Part shown: positions 9,500-18,792 of the stretch, in pieces
How the letters are laid out: every line of letters starts with the position of its first letter
Numbering within the stretch: position 1 is the first letter of the stretch
Origin: Bacteroidales bacterium
Lineage (GTDB): Bacteria > Bacteroidota > Bacteroidia > Bacteroidales > F082
Assembly: GCA_024709145.1 (NCBI GenBank)
Contig: JANJXG010000056.1
Location: forward strand, 1-50,055
Length of the DNA: 50,055 nucleotides
Direction: 5' to 3'
Notes under the pieces: model-generated
Seen by the model: the letters and a program-made list of their open reading frames with translations, nothing else
What the model was told of the DNA's origin: nothing
Databases searched by the model: none
Program-made: the position numbers and the translations under genes

Positions 9500-11266
9500 T
9501 TAGAGATCAACAATGAGAATCAATGGCTCACCATCTCTTACAATATCAACATTGACGCGCTGACCTGGTTTAAGAGTCTTAAGTCTATTCATGTAATCAT
9601 AAATAGTACCGACTGCCAACCCATTAATTCCGGTGATTTTGTCGCCCTTTTTCATTCCTGATCTTTCTGCAGGGCCACCTTTTGTTACACCTCCGACACC
9701 CAAACCATCTGTGCTTGTGCTTGTGAAATCGGGCATGATTCCCAAAGTCACTTTGAAACCTCTTCTACCAGTGGTGCGTTCTTTTGGCCCTGCTTCGGTG
9801 AAGCTAAGTTTGCTGTCTCGGCTAGCAAGGTCGCCGGCAATTTTTTCAGCGAGATCCGAAACAAGCATTAAACCCTGAAAATTTATTTTATCTGGCCTGT
9901 CATCAGGTGTATGATAATCGCTGTGAGCTCCTGTAGAAATGAACATAACGGGGATGTTTTCAGCATAGAAAGAGGCGTGGTCAGAAGCACCGAAGCCTTC
10001 TGGTGAAAAGCTGAGCTGCAAGTCACTGGCAGCATCAAGAGTTCGCAGGAGTTCCTCGGTTTCACTCGCGGTACCGGTGCCACCAACAACAACTGCATTT
10101 TGATCATTGAGTCGTCCAACCATATCAAAGTTTAACATTGCAGTAACATTAACCGGTTCAAAAGGCATGTTTTTTACAAAATAACGTGAACCCAGCAGTC
10201 CCATTTCTTCGGCACCAAAGAGAACAAAGGCAACAGACCGGCGGTTTTGTTTGTTTTGTGACATTCGGGCTGCTAATTCCAAAACTGCAACCACGCCCGA
10301 AGCATTGTCGTCGGCACCTAGGTGTGGTGCAAGGGTGTCCGGCATACGTGAGCCTGAACCTTCTCCTCCCATGCCGAGGTGATCATAATGTGCACCGACA
10401 ATAACGTATTCCTGCTTGAGTATAGGGTCATTCCCTTCAAGTATCCCTATGATGTTAAAGGTAGTAACTTCTTTTTTAATGAGCTCTGTTGTTGCTGAAG
10501 CTTCAAGGACCAAAGTTGACTGAGATGGTTTTTTATGACGCATCATACCGGCCTCCAGACTATCAATCGTCTGGTTCATGCTGACCAAAATTTTGTCCAG
10601 AAAGGATCTTTTTACATCAATCACCGGCAATCCTGAGCTGACAACGGCTCTCTCAAACAATAGAGGAACGAGTTCATCAGTCTTATTATTCTGAATGCCA
10701 CCTGTAAAAATAACCCCTTTGGCACCCCTGTCGCGGGCAAACATAACCTTCGTCCGGGTGTCACTGAAGGGAATAAAAGCACTGTTATTGTTTTGTGGCT
10801 CTGGATCGCCTTTGAGTAATAGCACCCATTTACCATTTACATTGAGTCCTTCATAGTCATCCCATTTTAAACTGTCGGTTGAAATAACCATCCCAAATCC
10901 GGCAAAGACGATGTCACTTTCAAGGCTTTCGTTGCTGCTAAGGGCATACAAACTGAAATCCTGACCATAAACCGCTTCAATAGCATTGATTTTTAGTTGA
11001 TTGTTGCCTGCTTCAACAGAAGTCACAACTTTGAATGGTTGCAAACCACTTTCAAATGGCATGGAAAGTGAAAGATTTTCCAGTCTGTCTCTGAGAAAAA
11101 ATACTGACAAACTATCTTGTCTTGTACCAGGAAATCGACCAGCCAACTCTGGTGAGGCCAGATGATAAAGATCCGATTTTACCTGTGGCAACTGGTATTG
11201 GGCCTGGATGTTGGTAAAATGGAACAGGGTTAGACCTGACAGCAGGAAAAAAAACTTATTGAACAT
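9500..11266 (-). CDS. Secreted M28-family zinc aminopeptidase with PA and PDZ domains
   Basis: A signal peptide (cleavage after about residue 23, IQAQ) is followed by an M28 dinuclear-zinc peptidase. Ligands fit the family: His293 (GAHYDHLG), Asp319 (LGADDNASG), Glu353/Glu354 (FGAEEMG, catalytic base and ligand), Asp381 (NFDMVGR) and His452 (DYHTPDD). A protease-associated (PA) insert lies at about 115-255. The C-terminal ~85 residues form a PDZ domain (GGVTKGGPAERSGMKKGDK). The likely role is periplasmic or surface removal of N-terminal amino acids from peptides. I chose the ATG at 11266, not one 31 codons upstream, because it gives a clean signal peptide and follows a -7 element by 13 bases. 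Confidence 0.9.
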   Translation of the reverse strand: MFNKFFFLLSGLTLFHFTNIQAQYQLPQVKSDLYHLASPELAGRFPGTRQDSLSVFFLRDRLENLSLSMPFESGLQPFKVVTSVEAGNNQLKINAIEAVYGQDFSLYALSSNESLESDIVFAGFGMVISTDSLKWDDYEGLNVNGKWVLLLKGDPEPQNNNSAFIPFSDTRTKVMFARDRGAKGVIFTGGIQNNKTDELVPLLFERAVVSSGLPVIDVKRSFLDKILVSMNQTIDSLEAGMMRHKKPSQSTLVLEASATTELIKKEVTTFNIIGILEGNDPILKQEYVIVGAHYDHLGMGGEGSGSRMPDTLAPHLGADDNASGVVAVLELAARMSQNKQNRRSVAFVLFGAEEMGLLGSRYFVKNMPFEPVNVTAMLNFDMVGRLNDQNAVVVGGTGTASETEELLRTLDAASDLQLSFSPEGFGASDHASFYAENIPVMFISTGAHSDYHTPDDRPDKINFQGLMLVSDLAEKIAGDLASRDSKLSFTEAGPKERTTGRRGFKVTLGIMPDFTSTSTDGLGVGGVTKGGPAERSGMKKGDKITGINGLAVGTIYDYMNRLKTLKPGQRVNVDIVRDGEPLILIVDL

Positions 11267-11279
11267 GGATTTTTTTTGG

Positions 11280-11287
11280 CAAAAATA
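11280..11287 (-). promoter_or_regulatory. Bacteroidota -7 element for the M28 peptidase
   Basis: Minus strand reads TATTTTTG, an exact TAnnTTTG match, 13 bases upstream of the chosen ATG at 11266. Its position argues against the longer upstream start. Confidence 0.55.
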
Positions 11288-11563
11288 GAATTTTTTTCGC
11301 AGCAGGGGTGGCTCACATCGGTTTGTCCGCCTTTTTGATGGCGTACAAATCCTAAACATCTCATTTTTGGAAAATCAAATACGAGGAAGTCAGATTATCA
11401 CAAAACCTATTAAATTCTAATTATTTGAAATAATGTAATTTACGGTGTCTAAAATTTGTGTGGAGTTAAGTATTTCCGTGAATCGGAATTTATTTCCTGA
11501 AATGGGATAAATTTTGTATTGTTAAAACAAGTTAATTCGTTGATAAATAATATTTTACACTTT

Positions 11564-11578
11564 TGGCATGTGAATTGT
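11564..11578 (+). promoter_or_regulatory. Possible sigma-54-like promoter
   Basis: TGGCATG, four bases, then TTGT: the GG and the later G are separated by ten bases as in -24/-12 promoters, although the -12 dinucleotide is GT rather than GC. It points rightward, toward the orphan terminator at 11627-11653. No rpoN is visible in the window, so this is only a candidate. Confidence 0.3.
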
Positions 11579-11589
11579 ATTATTAGATT

Positions 11590-11653
11590 CAAAAGTTGAC
11601 TTGTTTTGTTTGTTTTTCATAATTGGGCCACCCTCCCGGGTGGCTTTTTTTTT
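11590..11653 (+). ncRNA. Candidate small RNA ending in an orphan terminator
   Basis: A canonical rightward terminator sits in a 411-base gap between two leftward genes. The nearest rightward gene upstream is lepA, more than 2.5 kb away, so something else should produce the transcript it ends. No ORF of any length lies between 11400 and 11625 on the plus strand: the ATGs there stop within a few codons. The 5' end given is a guess, about 12 bases past the sigma-54-like site. The body is U-rich with a G+C-rich 3' hairpin, like many Hfq-independent small RNAs. Confidence 0.35.
11627..11653 (+). terminator. Rho-independent terminator, rightward
   Basis: Perfect 7-bp stem GCCACCC/GGGTGGC (11627-11633, 11638-11644) with a TCCC loop, followed by nine T residues. 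On the minus strand no T run follows, so it does not serve the leftward DUF1648 gene. Confidence 0.85.
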
Positions 11654-11677
11654 AAAATGAATTTACCAATTATGTCA

Positions 11678-12202
11678 TCAATTATCCTTGTATTTCAAAT
11701 GATTAAAGAAGTAAACGATTATAGGGATGGCAGGCAAAACCAGACTGGAAACAATAACCAATGATTGCATTTGACCTGAACCCTGTTGCGCGGACCGGAA
11801 GATTGCAAAAGTGATGAGCAAAAAAACAAGGTTGAGCATTACTTTCAACCAGCGCAACAATCTGGCGGCTTTTTGGTATTGTTCTGCTGCATTTTCCAGG
11901 GTAATTTTAACCGGATAATTAAAAACTTCAGGATAGTGGTTTAGCCATGTGATGCCTGCTGTCAGAATGAATGCAACCAAGGGCAGAAAAAGTATGCTGC
12001 TTTTATCGCCAAAGCCATCGGCCTCCCCGTGAAGGTTAAAATGAGTCGGTACAGTTTTGGGCAATTTAGTATAACCATAAACAGCCAGTATCAAATTGGC
12101 TGCAAGAAGTGTCCAACTCAGGTATTCAGCCAATATGTCTACAGAACTTTTAATAAGTTTGATTTTTGGCCGTATTGCTGATTTTCCGTAGCCTTTCTGC
12201 AT
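11678..12202 (-). CDS. DUF1648-domain membrane protein
   Basis: A 174-residue integral membrane protein with about four hydrophobic segments. The segment LPKTVPTHFNLHGEADGFGDK (about residues 47-67) is the hallmark of DUF1648, the N-terminal domain also found in SdpI-type immunity proteins. This protein lacks the extra SdpI part, so immunity should not be assumed. It is last in a leftward series after guaA, the LysM protein and the MORN-variant lipoprotein, with an 89-base gap that could hold its own promoter. No terminator was seen on its strand. Confidence 0.75.
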   Translation of the reverse strand: MQKGYGKSAIRPKIKLIKSSVDILAEYLSWTLLAANLILAVYGYTKLPKTVPTHFNLHGEADGFGDKSSILFLPLVAFILTAGITWLNHYPEVFNYPVKITLENAAEQYQKAARLLRWLKVMLNLVFLLITFAIFRSAQQGSGQMQSLVIVSSLVLPAIPIIVYFFNHLKYKDN

Positions 12203-12291
12203 TGTGCTATTTTGATTTTATTCACCATCGGTACTAATTGCTTCTGAGACAGATAGAATACTTCATTTTTGTAGGTAAACCTGATGACAGG

Positions 12292-12990
12292 TTAATTTGG
12301 TTGAAACACCTCTGCTTCTTGAATGCCTTGATTGTAATTGATTCTCTTTTCGACAGTCCCATCCGGAAAGAAGAATGTTTCGGTACCATGTTTGAGATTT
12401 TTTTGGTAATGAATTTCCCTCTGTAATTGTCCGTTAGAATGCCAGAATTTTTGAATGCCATTACCTTTTGAAAAATCTGCCTTACCGATGATCGATCCTG
12501 ATTGGTCATAAAAGAGCCAGCTGCCATGCATCATTCCATGGGAATAGAATCCCTCTATTGCGAGTGCACCGTTGTCGTACCATCGTTGAAAAGAACCATG
12601 TAAACTGTCGTTTAGGTAATTTTGCCGAATAACCAGATCGCCATTAAGATTGTACAGTTCGGAAATGCTGTCGGCCTTATTGTTTTTGTAAAAACTAATT
12701 TCCTCCAATTTTCCGTTTTCATGATATCTGGTGTGCTTTCCATTCAGGATGCCATGGATATAGGTAGCTTCCAATTGCGGTGTTCCATTGTCGAAATACC
12801 AATAACATATTCCATGCAGCTTCCCATCCTCATCATAGCTGAGCTTAGAAATTAGGAGGCCGTTTTCGTTGTAGGATTTTTTAACTGAGGATTCACAAGC
12901 AGCAAAACCCAGGAGCACTGCTATATATGCGAAAAATATTAAAACCTGAGCTGGTCCTTTGCTTGGGCTATTATTGATAAAAACTCGCAT
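12292..12990 (-). CDS. MORN-variant repeat lipoprotein (YwqK-like)
   Basis: A 232-residue protein with a hydrophobic segment ending in GFAAC (lipoprotein signal, Cys near residue 33) followed by about seven repeats of roughly 23 residues of the form YxNGxLxxxxxYxxGxxHG. These match the MORN_2 variant repeats of proteins labelled YwqK. That label carries an antitoxin annotation from Bacillus which is not supported in Bacteroidota; an envelope structural or binding role is more plausible. Its start overlaps the end of the upstream LysM gene by 20 bases, implying cotranscription and perhaps translational coupling. Confidence 0.8.
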   Translation of the reverse strand: MRVFINNSPSKGPAQVLIFFAYIAVLLGFAACESSVKKSYNENGLLISKLSYDEDGKLHGICYWYFDNGTPQLEATYIHGILNGKHTRYHENGKLEEISFYKNNKADSISELYNLNGDLVIRQNYLNDSLHGSFQRWYDNGALAIEGFYSHGMMHGSWLFYDQSGSIIGKADFSKGNGIQKFWHSNGQLQREIHYQKNLKHGTETFFFPDGTVEKRINYNQGIQEAEVFQPN

Positions 12991-15568
12991 TCATCAGAGG
13001 GATAGTGGTGAAATTGTCAAATTTGTAAATGTCCCAATATAGATTTTCAAAACCGGCCGATTCATCGAGACGTTTAAAATGATATTGTGTATGCAGCAAC
13101 TTCATTGGGAACTGATGCAGGCAATTACCTGTGTTACCATATTGATTGAGGTATTGGAGAAAATACCAGCCAACGTCAAATCCCTCAAAAGCATATTGTT
13201 CGGGTTCAGTGTTATATTTTGACCTGTATTGTTGAATGAAGGTATTTACCGTTTGATCATTATAATTGATGTAGCCGTCGCTAAAAAAATGTGCATTTAA
13301 CTTAAGCAGGCTTTCATTGAAGAGGTTATCAAAATCGCCCCAATTGGGAAGACCCACAAGTTTGACCGGCAAATTTTCAGCATGCTGGTTGAGTTTGTTT
13401 AAAAATTCCATCGCAAACACCCGGTCTTCTCCATAAGCAATGATAATATTATCGCGGACCTGCGAGGCATTTTTTCTGAAAGACCTTAGGCTGTCGCGGT
13501 CATAAGTAAGGAAGGTAATTTGGTTTGAAAACTTTGTTTCACCACCCGGATTCCCTTGTAATGCGCTGATATCAATCCAATTATCTTCAACAGTTGCACT
13601 GAATGACAAATCGCTGTTTTGTCGGAGACGCCTTAATAAATCTTCATTGTTGAGATTCACTTCATGTGGGATGTTCTCTTCAATGGCTTCTTTAAGTTGC
13701 TGTATTTCAGTTTGATTTCTGAAACTGTTCGCACCGTAAATGAATATTTTGGCTTTACCATAGCGATTGGCAACGAGTGAAGCTGTTTGCGTTGCCAATT
13801 GACTGATGTCTGGCTTAACTTTTATGACATATGGATTGTTCTCCAGTATTTCGCGGCGTTGAGATAGGGGGTTAACGATCATTATTCCTTTTTCAAGGGC
13901 AAATTCTGCCATTTTTTTGAAGGGTTGACTAAAAAATGGCCCAACAATCAGGTCAACATCTGCCAGCCAGCTGTCGTTTATGATTTGGTTTAATCCGGCT
14001 GTTGACTGTCCCACATCGAAGATTTTCAATTCTGCTTTCAGGTTATTGTATCGTGCCAGAGAATCGGCTGCCATGACAAATCCTTTATAAAATGGAAGAA
14101 ATCTGATGATTTGTTGTTTGTTTTCATCGTTGACCTGGCTACTTTCCAGCGAAGCAATCTGATCCAGGTTTAATGGCAACATGAGGGCAATTTTAAATTT
14201 TTTTGTTCCTGATACAGATGAACATTCTACTACAGGCAGTTCTGCTTCTTGGATTGTTTCAGCTTCATTAACGGCAGGCTCTTCCGGAATTGCTTTCGTT
14301 TCTTCCGGCCAGATGGGTTGTGTGCCACTTCGACGGGCAATTGGAATTTTTACTTTCTGATTGGGGAAAACTTCCGATCCTAAAGAGGGATTGGCTTTCA
14401 TGAGCTCATCCTGAGTTAAGCCATAATCTCTGGCAAGTGTTTTCGACTTTTGCCTGTTTTGCACCTTATGTATCAGGTAGCTGTCAGTTGTTTTTTTTTT
14501 AGGCAGGTTAATTTTTTGTCCGGGAGTAAGGGTTTCGGTGAGTCCGGGATTTATTTTTTTCAGTTCATCGATTCCCACGCCATAGAGTCTTGAAATTTTG
14601 TAAAGCGTTTCTCCTTTGACAACAGTATGGGTGATCATGCTGTCAGAAATAGCGGGTACGTGTGAAGGAATATTAATGTTGACTGGCAATTTGATGACCT
14701 GTCCAACGCGAAGATTCTGTTGCAAGCCAGGATTGGCAGCCATCAGCGCTTCGTTTTTGAGTCCATACAGCCGTGCTATACTAAAAAGGGTTTCTTTTGG
14801 TTTGACGATATGGATATCTTTTGGTGTTGCAGGGCCCTTTTCGGTTGATTGGGCCATTGGTTCTGTCCTTGTGGGTGAGACAGGCTCAGGACTCGGGTTG
14901 AGTGGCGAATCAAATGGAGACACAGTTTCGATTTTCGAGGAAGAAGCCAGTTGCCTGCGATCAGGCACAGGGGGTGCCTTTGGGGGAGGTTGCAGAATAG
15001 GGTCGTATTCGCTGCGTTTGAAACGTGTGTCAGTGACTGAAGGTCGGTTGTCTTTTTTTGAAATAGGTACCAGGATATAATCTCCTTCATGAAAAGGCTC
15101 TGATATAGCAGAATTGGCATTCCTGATCAATCGTTCGTTTACAAGGTAAACTTCTGAAAGGTATTTGAAATTTTCATTTTTTCCGGCTACGTGATATACA
15201 TAATCATAGGTATCTTCGCCCGCAACTGCTTCGGGTTTTTGTTGTTGTGGTGGTGTTTGTCCGGTATTGGTGCGTGCCACAGGAATTCGCAACACCTGAT
15301 GAGCTCTGATACCCGATCGCGATTCCGGATTTTCAATCAGCACAGCTTCAGCTGTGATACCATAAGCTTTGGCAATGCTGTAAAGCGTTTGTTGAGGTGC
15401 TACCCTATGAAGGTAATACGCTTTACCATTGTATTGCTCGATTGTTTGTGAAACTGTCACCGGGGTTTGGGCAAAGTCAGTTGCTGGACTGAGCAACAAC
15501 AAGCCAACCAACAACATCACTCTAACGGGATGTTTCACTTTTAAGCTGATGTGAATGACTGGGATCAT
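12971..15568 (-). CDS. Five-LysM peptidoglycan-binding protein with periplasmic-binding fold
   Basis: After a signal peptide (cleavage near AQ, residue 34) there are five LysM modules at about 51-97, 121-169, 252-296, 312-356 and 363-410; the second is degenerate and a Pro-rich linker separates the second and third. Residues from about 457 to the end resemble a type 1 periplasmic binding fold of the Leu/Ile/Val receptor kind (KFKIALMLPLNL, DLIVGPFFSQ). LysM modules bind the GlcNAc backbone of peptidoglycan, so the receptor domain is probably tethered to the wall. The ligand is unknown and no ABC permease is adjacent. Start 15568 leaves 11 bases after the guaA stop; an ATG at 15589 overlapping guaA is possible but makes the signal peptide unusually long. 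Confidence 0.85.
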   Translation of the reverse strand: MIPVIHISLKVKHPVRVMLLVGLLLLSPATDFAQTPVTVSQTIEQYNGKAYYLHRVAPQQTLYSIAKAYGITAEAVLIENPESRSGIRAHQVLRIPVARTNTGQTPPQQQKPEAVAGEDTYDYVYHVAGKNENFKYLSEVYLVNERLIRNANSAISEPFHEGDYILVPISKKDNRPSVTDTRFKRSEYDPILQPPPKAPPVPDRRQLASSSKIETVSPFDSPLNPSPEPVSPTRTEPMAQSTEKGPATPKDIHIVKPKETLFSIARLYGLKNEALMAANPGLQQNLRVGQVIKLPVNINIPSHVPAISDSMITHTVVKGETLYKISRLYGVGIDELKKINPGLTETLTPGQKINLPKKKTTDSYLIHKVQNRQKSKTLARDYGLTQDELMKANPSLGSEVFPNQKVKIPIARRSGTQPIWPEETKAIPEEPAVNEAETIQEAELPVVECSSVSGTKKFKIALMLPLNLDQIASLESSQVNDENKQQIIRFLPFYKGFVMAADSLARYNNLKAELKIFDVGQSTAGLNQIINDSWLADVDLIVGPFFSQPFKKMAEFALEKGIMIVNPLSQRREILENNPYVIKVKPDISQLATQTASLVANRYGKAKIFIYGANSFRNQTEIQQLKEAIEENIPHEVNLNNEDLLRRLRQNSDLSFSATVEDNWIDISALQGNPGGETKFSNQITFLTYDRDSLRSFRKNASQVRDNIIIAYGEDRVFAMEFLNKLNQHAENLPVKLVGLPNWGDFDNLFNESLLKLNAHFFSDGYINYNDQTVNTFIQQYRSKYNTEPEQYAFEGFDVGWYFLQYLNQYGNTGNCLHQFPMKLLHTQYHFKRLDESAGFENLYWDIYKFDNFTTIPLMNASFYQ

Positions 15569-15579
15569 TTTAAATCGTA

Positions 15580-17112
15580 TTATTCCCATTCAATGGTAGC
15601 TGGCGGTTTCGAGCTGATGTCATAAACAACCCTGTTCACGCCTTTTACCTTGTTAATGATTTCGTTCGACACCTTAGCCAGAAACTCGTAAGGTAAATGC
15701 GACCAGTCAGCAGTCATTCCATCAGTAGAATTGACAGCCCGCAAGGCAACCACATTTTCATAAGTTCTTTCATCACCCATGACACCAACAGACTGAACGG
15801 GCAACAGAATAGCTGCTGCCTGCCAGACTTTGTCATAAAGCTGATGTCGATGGAGGTTTTCAATGTAAATGTCGTCTACATCCTGCAGAATCCGCACCTT
15901 TTCAGCAGTAATTTCACCCAAAATTCTGATTCCCAAGCCCGGGCCTGGAAAGGGATGACGGTCGATAATAAAGGGAGGTAATCCCAATTCCCTGCCGATA
16001 ATCCTCACCTCGTCTTTGAACAGGGTATTCAGAGGTTCAACGATTTTTAGTTTCATGTAATCAGGCAGTCCACCTACATTATGATGGGATTTAATCGTTG
16101 CTGAAGGCCCTTTCACCGAAACAGATTCAATTACATCGGGATATATTGTTCCCTGTGCCAGCCAGCTAACATCCTCAATCAGATGCGCTTCGTGATCAAA
16201 GACATCAATGAAGGTTGAACCGATTGCCTTTCGTTTTTTTTCCGGGTCTGTTATACCTTCAAGAGAATCAAGAAAACGTTCACGGGCATCGACACCCTTA
16301 ACATTTAACCCAAGATTAAGATATGAATGGATTACTTTTTCAAATTCATTTTTACGAAGCAAACCGTTATCAACGAAAATACAGAAAAGATTTTTCCCAA
16401 TCGCCTTGTGAAGTAGCATGGCAGCTACCGATGAGTCAACACCGCCGCTAAGTCCAAGTACAACTTTATCGTTGCCAAGTTTATGTTGAAGCTCGTGAAT
16501 GGAGGTTTCGATGAAAGCATTTGGGGTCCAGTTCTGATGACAGCCGCAGATATCGACGACAAAGTTTCTCAGTAAGACCATGCCTTCTGTGCTGTGATAA
16601 ACCTCTGGATGGAATTGAATACCAAAGGTTTGCTCGCCTTTTACCTGAAACCCACCCACTTTAACATCACTAGTACTGGCAATGATTTCGAAATCTTTGG
16701 GCAGGCTTAAAATGGTGTCGCCATGCGACATCCAAACCTGAGAACCATGTGAAATGTTGGCTACAAGCGGGCAATAGCTGCTGATGAAGGATAAATTGGC
16801 ACGACCGTATTCCCTGATAGCGGAAGGCTCCACATTGCCTCCGTTTTCCCAGGCAAGCAGCTGCGCACCGTAGCAAACCCCAAGGAGAGGTATCTTGTTT
16901 CTGAAAGCTGATAAGTCGGGTGACTGTAGTATCCCGTCGCGCACTGAATAAGGGCTTCCCGAAAGAATTACACCTTTAATGTTGCCTTGGATTTCGGGAA
17001 CATGATTGTATGGATGGATTTCGCAATAGACGTTGAGCTCCCTTACACGCCTGGCAATCAACTGGGTGTATTGTGAACCAAAGTCCAGAATCAAGATGGT
17101 TTCTTGCGTCAT
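15580..17112 (-). CDS. guaA: GMP synthase (glutamine-hydrolysing)
   Basis: GuaA converts XMP to GMP using ATP and glutamine, the last step of guanine nucleotide synthesis. The N-terminal class I glutamine amidotransferase has Cys80 (GVCYGAQ), His168 and Glu170 (FHPE). The ATP pyrophosphatase loop SGGVDS is at 222-227, and the C-terminal dimerisation domain ends with the conserved [11 protein letters not shown]. At 510 residues it is full length. The ATG at 17112 ([20 protein letters not shown]) matches the family; the frame stays open 81 codons upstream but that extension has no homology I recognise. It is divergent from abgT (100 bases apart) and first in a leftward series. Confidence 0.97.
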   Translation of the reverse strand: MTQETILILDFGSQYTQLIARRVRELNVYCEIHPYNHVPEIQGNIKGVILSGSPYSVRDGILQSPDLSAFRNKIPLLGVCYGAQLLAWENGGNVEPSAIREYGRANLSFISSYCPLVANISHGSQVWMSHGDTILSLPKDFEIIASTSDVKVGGFQVKGEQTFGIQFHPEVYHSTEGMVLLRNFVVDICGCHQNWTPNAFIETSIHELQHKLGNDKVVLGLSGGVDSSVAAMLLHKAIGKNLFCIFVDNGLLRKNEFEKVIHSYLNLGLNVKGVDARERFLDSLEGITDPEKKRKAIGSTFIDVFDHEAHLIEDVSWLAQGTIYPDVIESVSVKGPSATIKSHHNVGGLPDYMKLKIVEPLNTLFKDEVRIIGRELGLPPFIIDRHPFPGPGLGIRILGEITAEKVRILQDVDDIYIENLHRHQLYDKVWQAAAILLPVQSVGVMGDERTYENVVALRAVNSTDGMTADWSHLPYEFLAKVSNEIINKVKGVNRVVYDISSKPPATIEWE

Positions 17113-17212
17113 GTCAGCATTTTGGTTGAAACTGCAAAGTAACGAAAAAAAAGGAATTGAACATTCCCGACAGTTTGAATGTTTCTGTTTTTTTAACCTC
17201 AATATCACAAAT

Positions 17213-18760
17213 ATGAAAAAGTTAGTGGATACTTCTTCTTTCCGGGCAACAGACTCGGGCATGTTTTCAGCTTTTTTAAAATTTGTGGAGCGTGGAGGTA
17301 ATGCTTTGCCACATCCGGCGGCTTTATTTGCGTTGTTTGCCTTTATGGTACTCATTCTTTCTGCTCTGGGTTATTGGTTGGGCTGGTCGGCAACACATCC
17401 TGCTACAGGTCAGGCTGTTGACATCGTAAATCTTTTGTCAAGAGATAATGTTCACAGAATTTTTACTGATGTTGTGCAGAATTATACCAGTTTTGCCCCT
17501 CTTGGCATTGTAATGGTTTCACTGCTGGGGATCGGTATTGCTGAGAGTAGTGGTCTGATCAGTGCAGCGGTGCGGCTACTCGTTCAAAAAGCTCCCGGAT
17601 GGAGCATCACCTATGTGATCGTGTTGGCAGGCGTTCTATCAAACACGGCATCTGATCTCGGTTATGTATTGATTATACCGATGGCGGGTGTGATTTTTCA
17701 CGCCCTTGGCAGGCACCCTGTTGCCGGAATGGCAGCTGCTTTTGCAGGTGTATCAGGAGGTTTCAGTGCAAATCTTTTTATTGGAACCATCGACCCCTTG
17801 CTTGCCGGACTTTCAACTGAGTCAGCACACATACTCGACGAAAATTACGTGGTTTTGCCCACAGCCAATTATTATTTCATGGCTGTTTCAACAATTATGA
17901 TCACTTTCCTGGTTACCTGGGTGACACATCGTTTTGTTGAACCACGGTTGGGATTTTATCAGGGTGATGCAACGAGCGAACCACTTCATCCTTTGACTTC
18001 AGTTGAGAAAAAAGGTTTATGGGCCTCATTATTTCTTTTCTTAGCCTGGTTAGGGCTCATTGCGTTAACTATTTTGCCTGAAGAAGGTTATTTCAGAGGT
18101 CCCGGCAACAGCATGCTCCATTCGCCTCTGTTGGAAGGTTTTATTACCCTGCTGTTGTTGATGGCAGGGAGTCTGGGCTATGTTTATGGAAAAATAACCG
18201 GAAAATTCAGGCATCATGCCGATCTCATCAAAGGTATGACCGACCACATGAAAACACTGGCTTCTTTTCTTGTTCTGGTGTTTTTTGCAGCACAGTTTGT
18301 CGCGTTTTTCCGATGGAGTCATCTTGGGCTTGTTTTTGCCATCAATGGTGCTGGAATTCTGCAGGAGTTAAATATTGGACTTGTACCATTGATTTTACTT
18401 TTTGTTATACTCTCAGCATTCCTTAACCTTTTTATGGGGAGTGCATCTGCGAAGTGGGCAATCCTGGGTCCTGTGTTTGTTCCAATGTTTATGTTATTAG
18501 GATATTCACCTGAATTATCCCAGGCTGTTTTCAGGGTTGGTGACAGTGTTACAAACATTATATCACCCATGATGAGTTTCTTTGCCCTGATCATCGTTTA
18601 TTTTGAAAAATATGATCCAAAAGCAGGTCTCGGAACTTTGATCAGTACCATGATGCCTTATTCAATCCTGCTTTTCATATTCTGGACAACCTTGCTCATC
18701 GTGTGGTCGTTGCTTAACCTGCCACTAGGTCCGGGGGCTCCCATACACTACACCCCTTGA
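17213..18760 (+). CDS. AbgT-family transporter
   Basis: A 515-residue inner-membrane protein with about twelve hydrophobic segments. The N-terminal signature [20 protein letters not shown] and the internal [19 protein letters not shown] and [20 protein letters not shown] are typical of the AbgT family. Characterised members import p-aminobenzoyl-glutamate or export sulfonamides using the proton-motive force; which applies here cannot be told from sequence. The ATG at 17213 ([10 protein letters not shown]) was chosen because the open frame upstream is the antisense of guaA. It stands alone, convergent with the hybrid kinase gene. Confidence 0.92.
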   Translation: MKKLVDTSSFRATDSGMFSAFLKFVERGGNALPHPAALFALFAFMVLILSALGYWLGWSATHPATGQAVDIVNLLSRDNVHRIFTDVVQNYTSFAPLGIVMVSLLGIGIAESSGLISAAVRLLVQKAPGWSITYVIVLAGVLSNTASDLGYVLIIPMAGVIFHALGRHPVAGMAAAFAGVSGGFSANLFIGTIDPLLAGLSTESAHILDENYVVLPTANYYFMAVSTIMITFLVTWVTHRFVEPRLGFYQGDATSEPLHPLTSVEKKGLWASLFLFLAWLGLIALTILPEEGYFRGPGNSMLHSPLLEGFITLLLLMAGSLGYVYGKITGKFRHHADLIKGMTDHMKTLASFLVLVFFAAQFVAFFRWSHLGLVFAINGAGILQELNIGLVPLILLFVILSAFLNLFMGSASAKWAILGPVFVPMFMLLGYSPELSQAVFRVGDSVTNIISPMMSFFALIIVYFEKYDPKAGLGTLISTMMPYSILLFIFWTTLLIVWSLLNLPLGPGAPIHYTP

Positions 18761-18792
18761 AGCAGGTAGTGTTCAAAGAAACTTGGATTCAT

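Noticed and set aside
11678-12202. Immunity protein (SdpI) role for the DUF1648 protein
   Set aside because: Only the DUF1648 part is present, and there is no toxin or Sdp-type gene nearby.
12292-12990. Toxin-antitoxin antitoxin label for the MORN-variant protein
   Set aside because: The YwqK name is carried over from another phylum; the protein has a lipoprotein signal and no toxin gene lies beside it.
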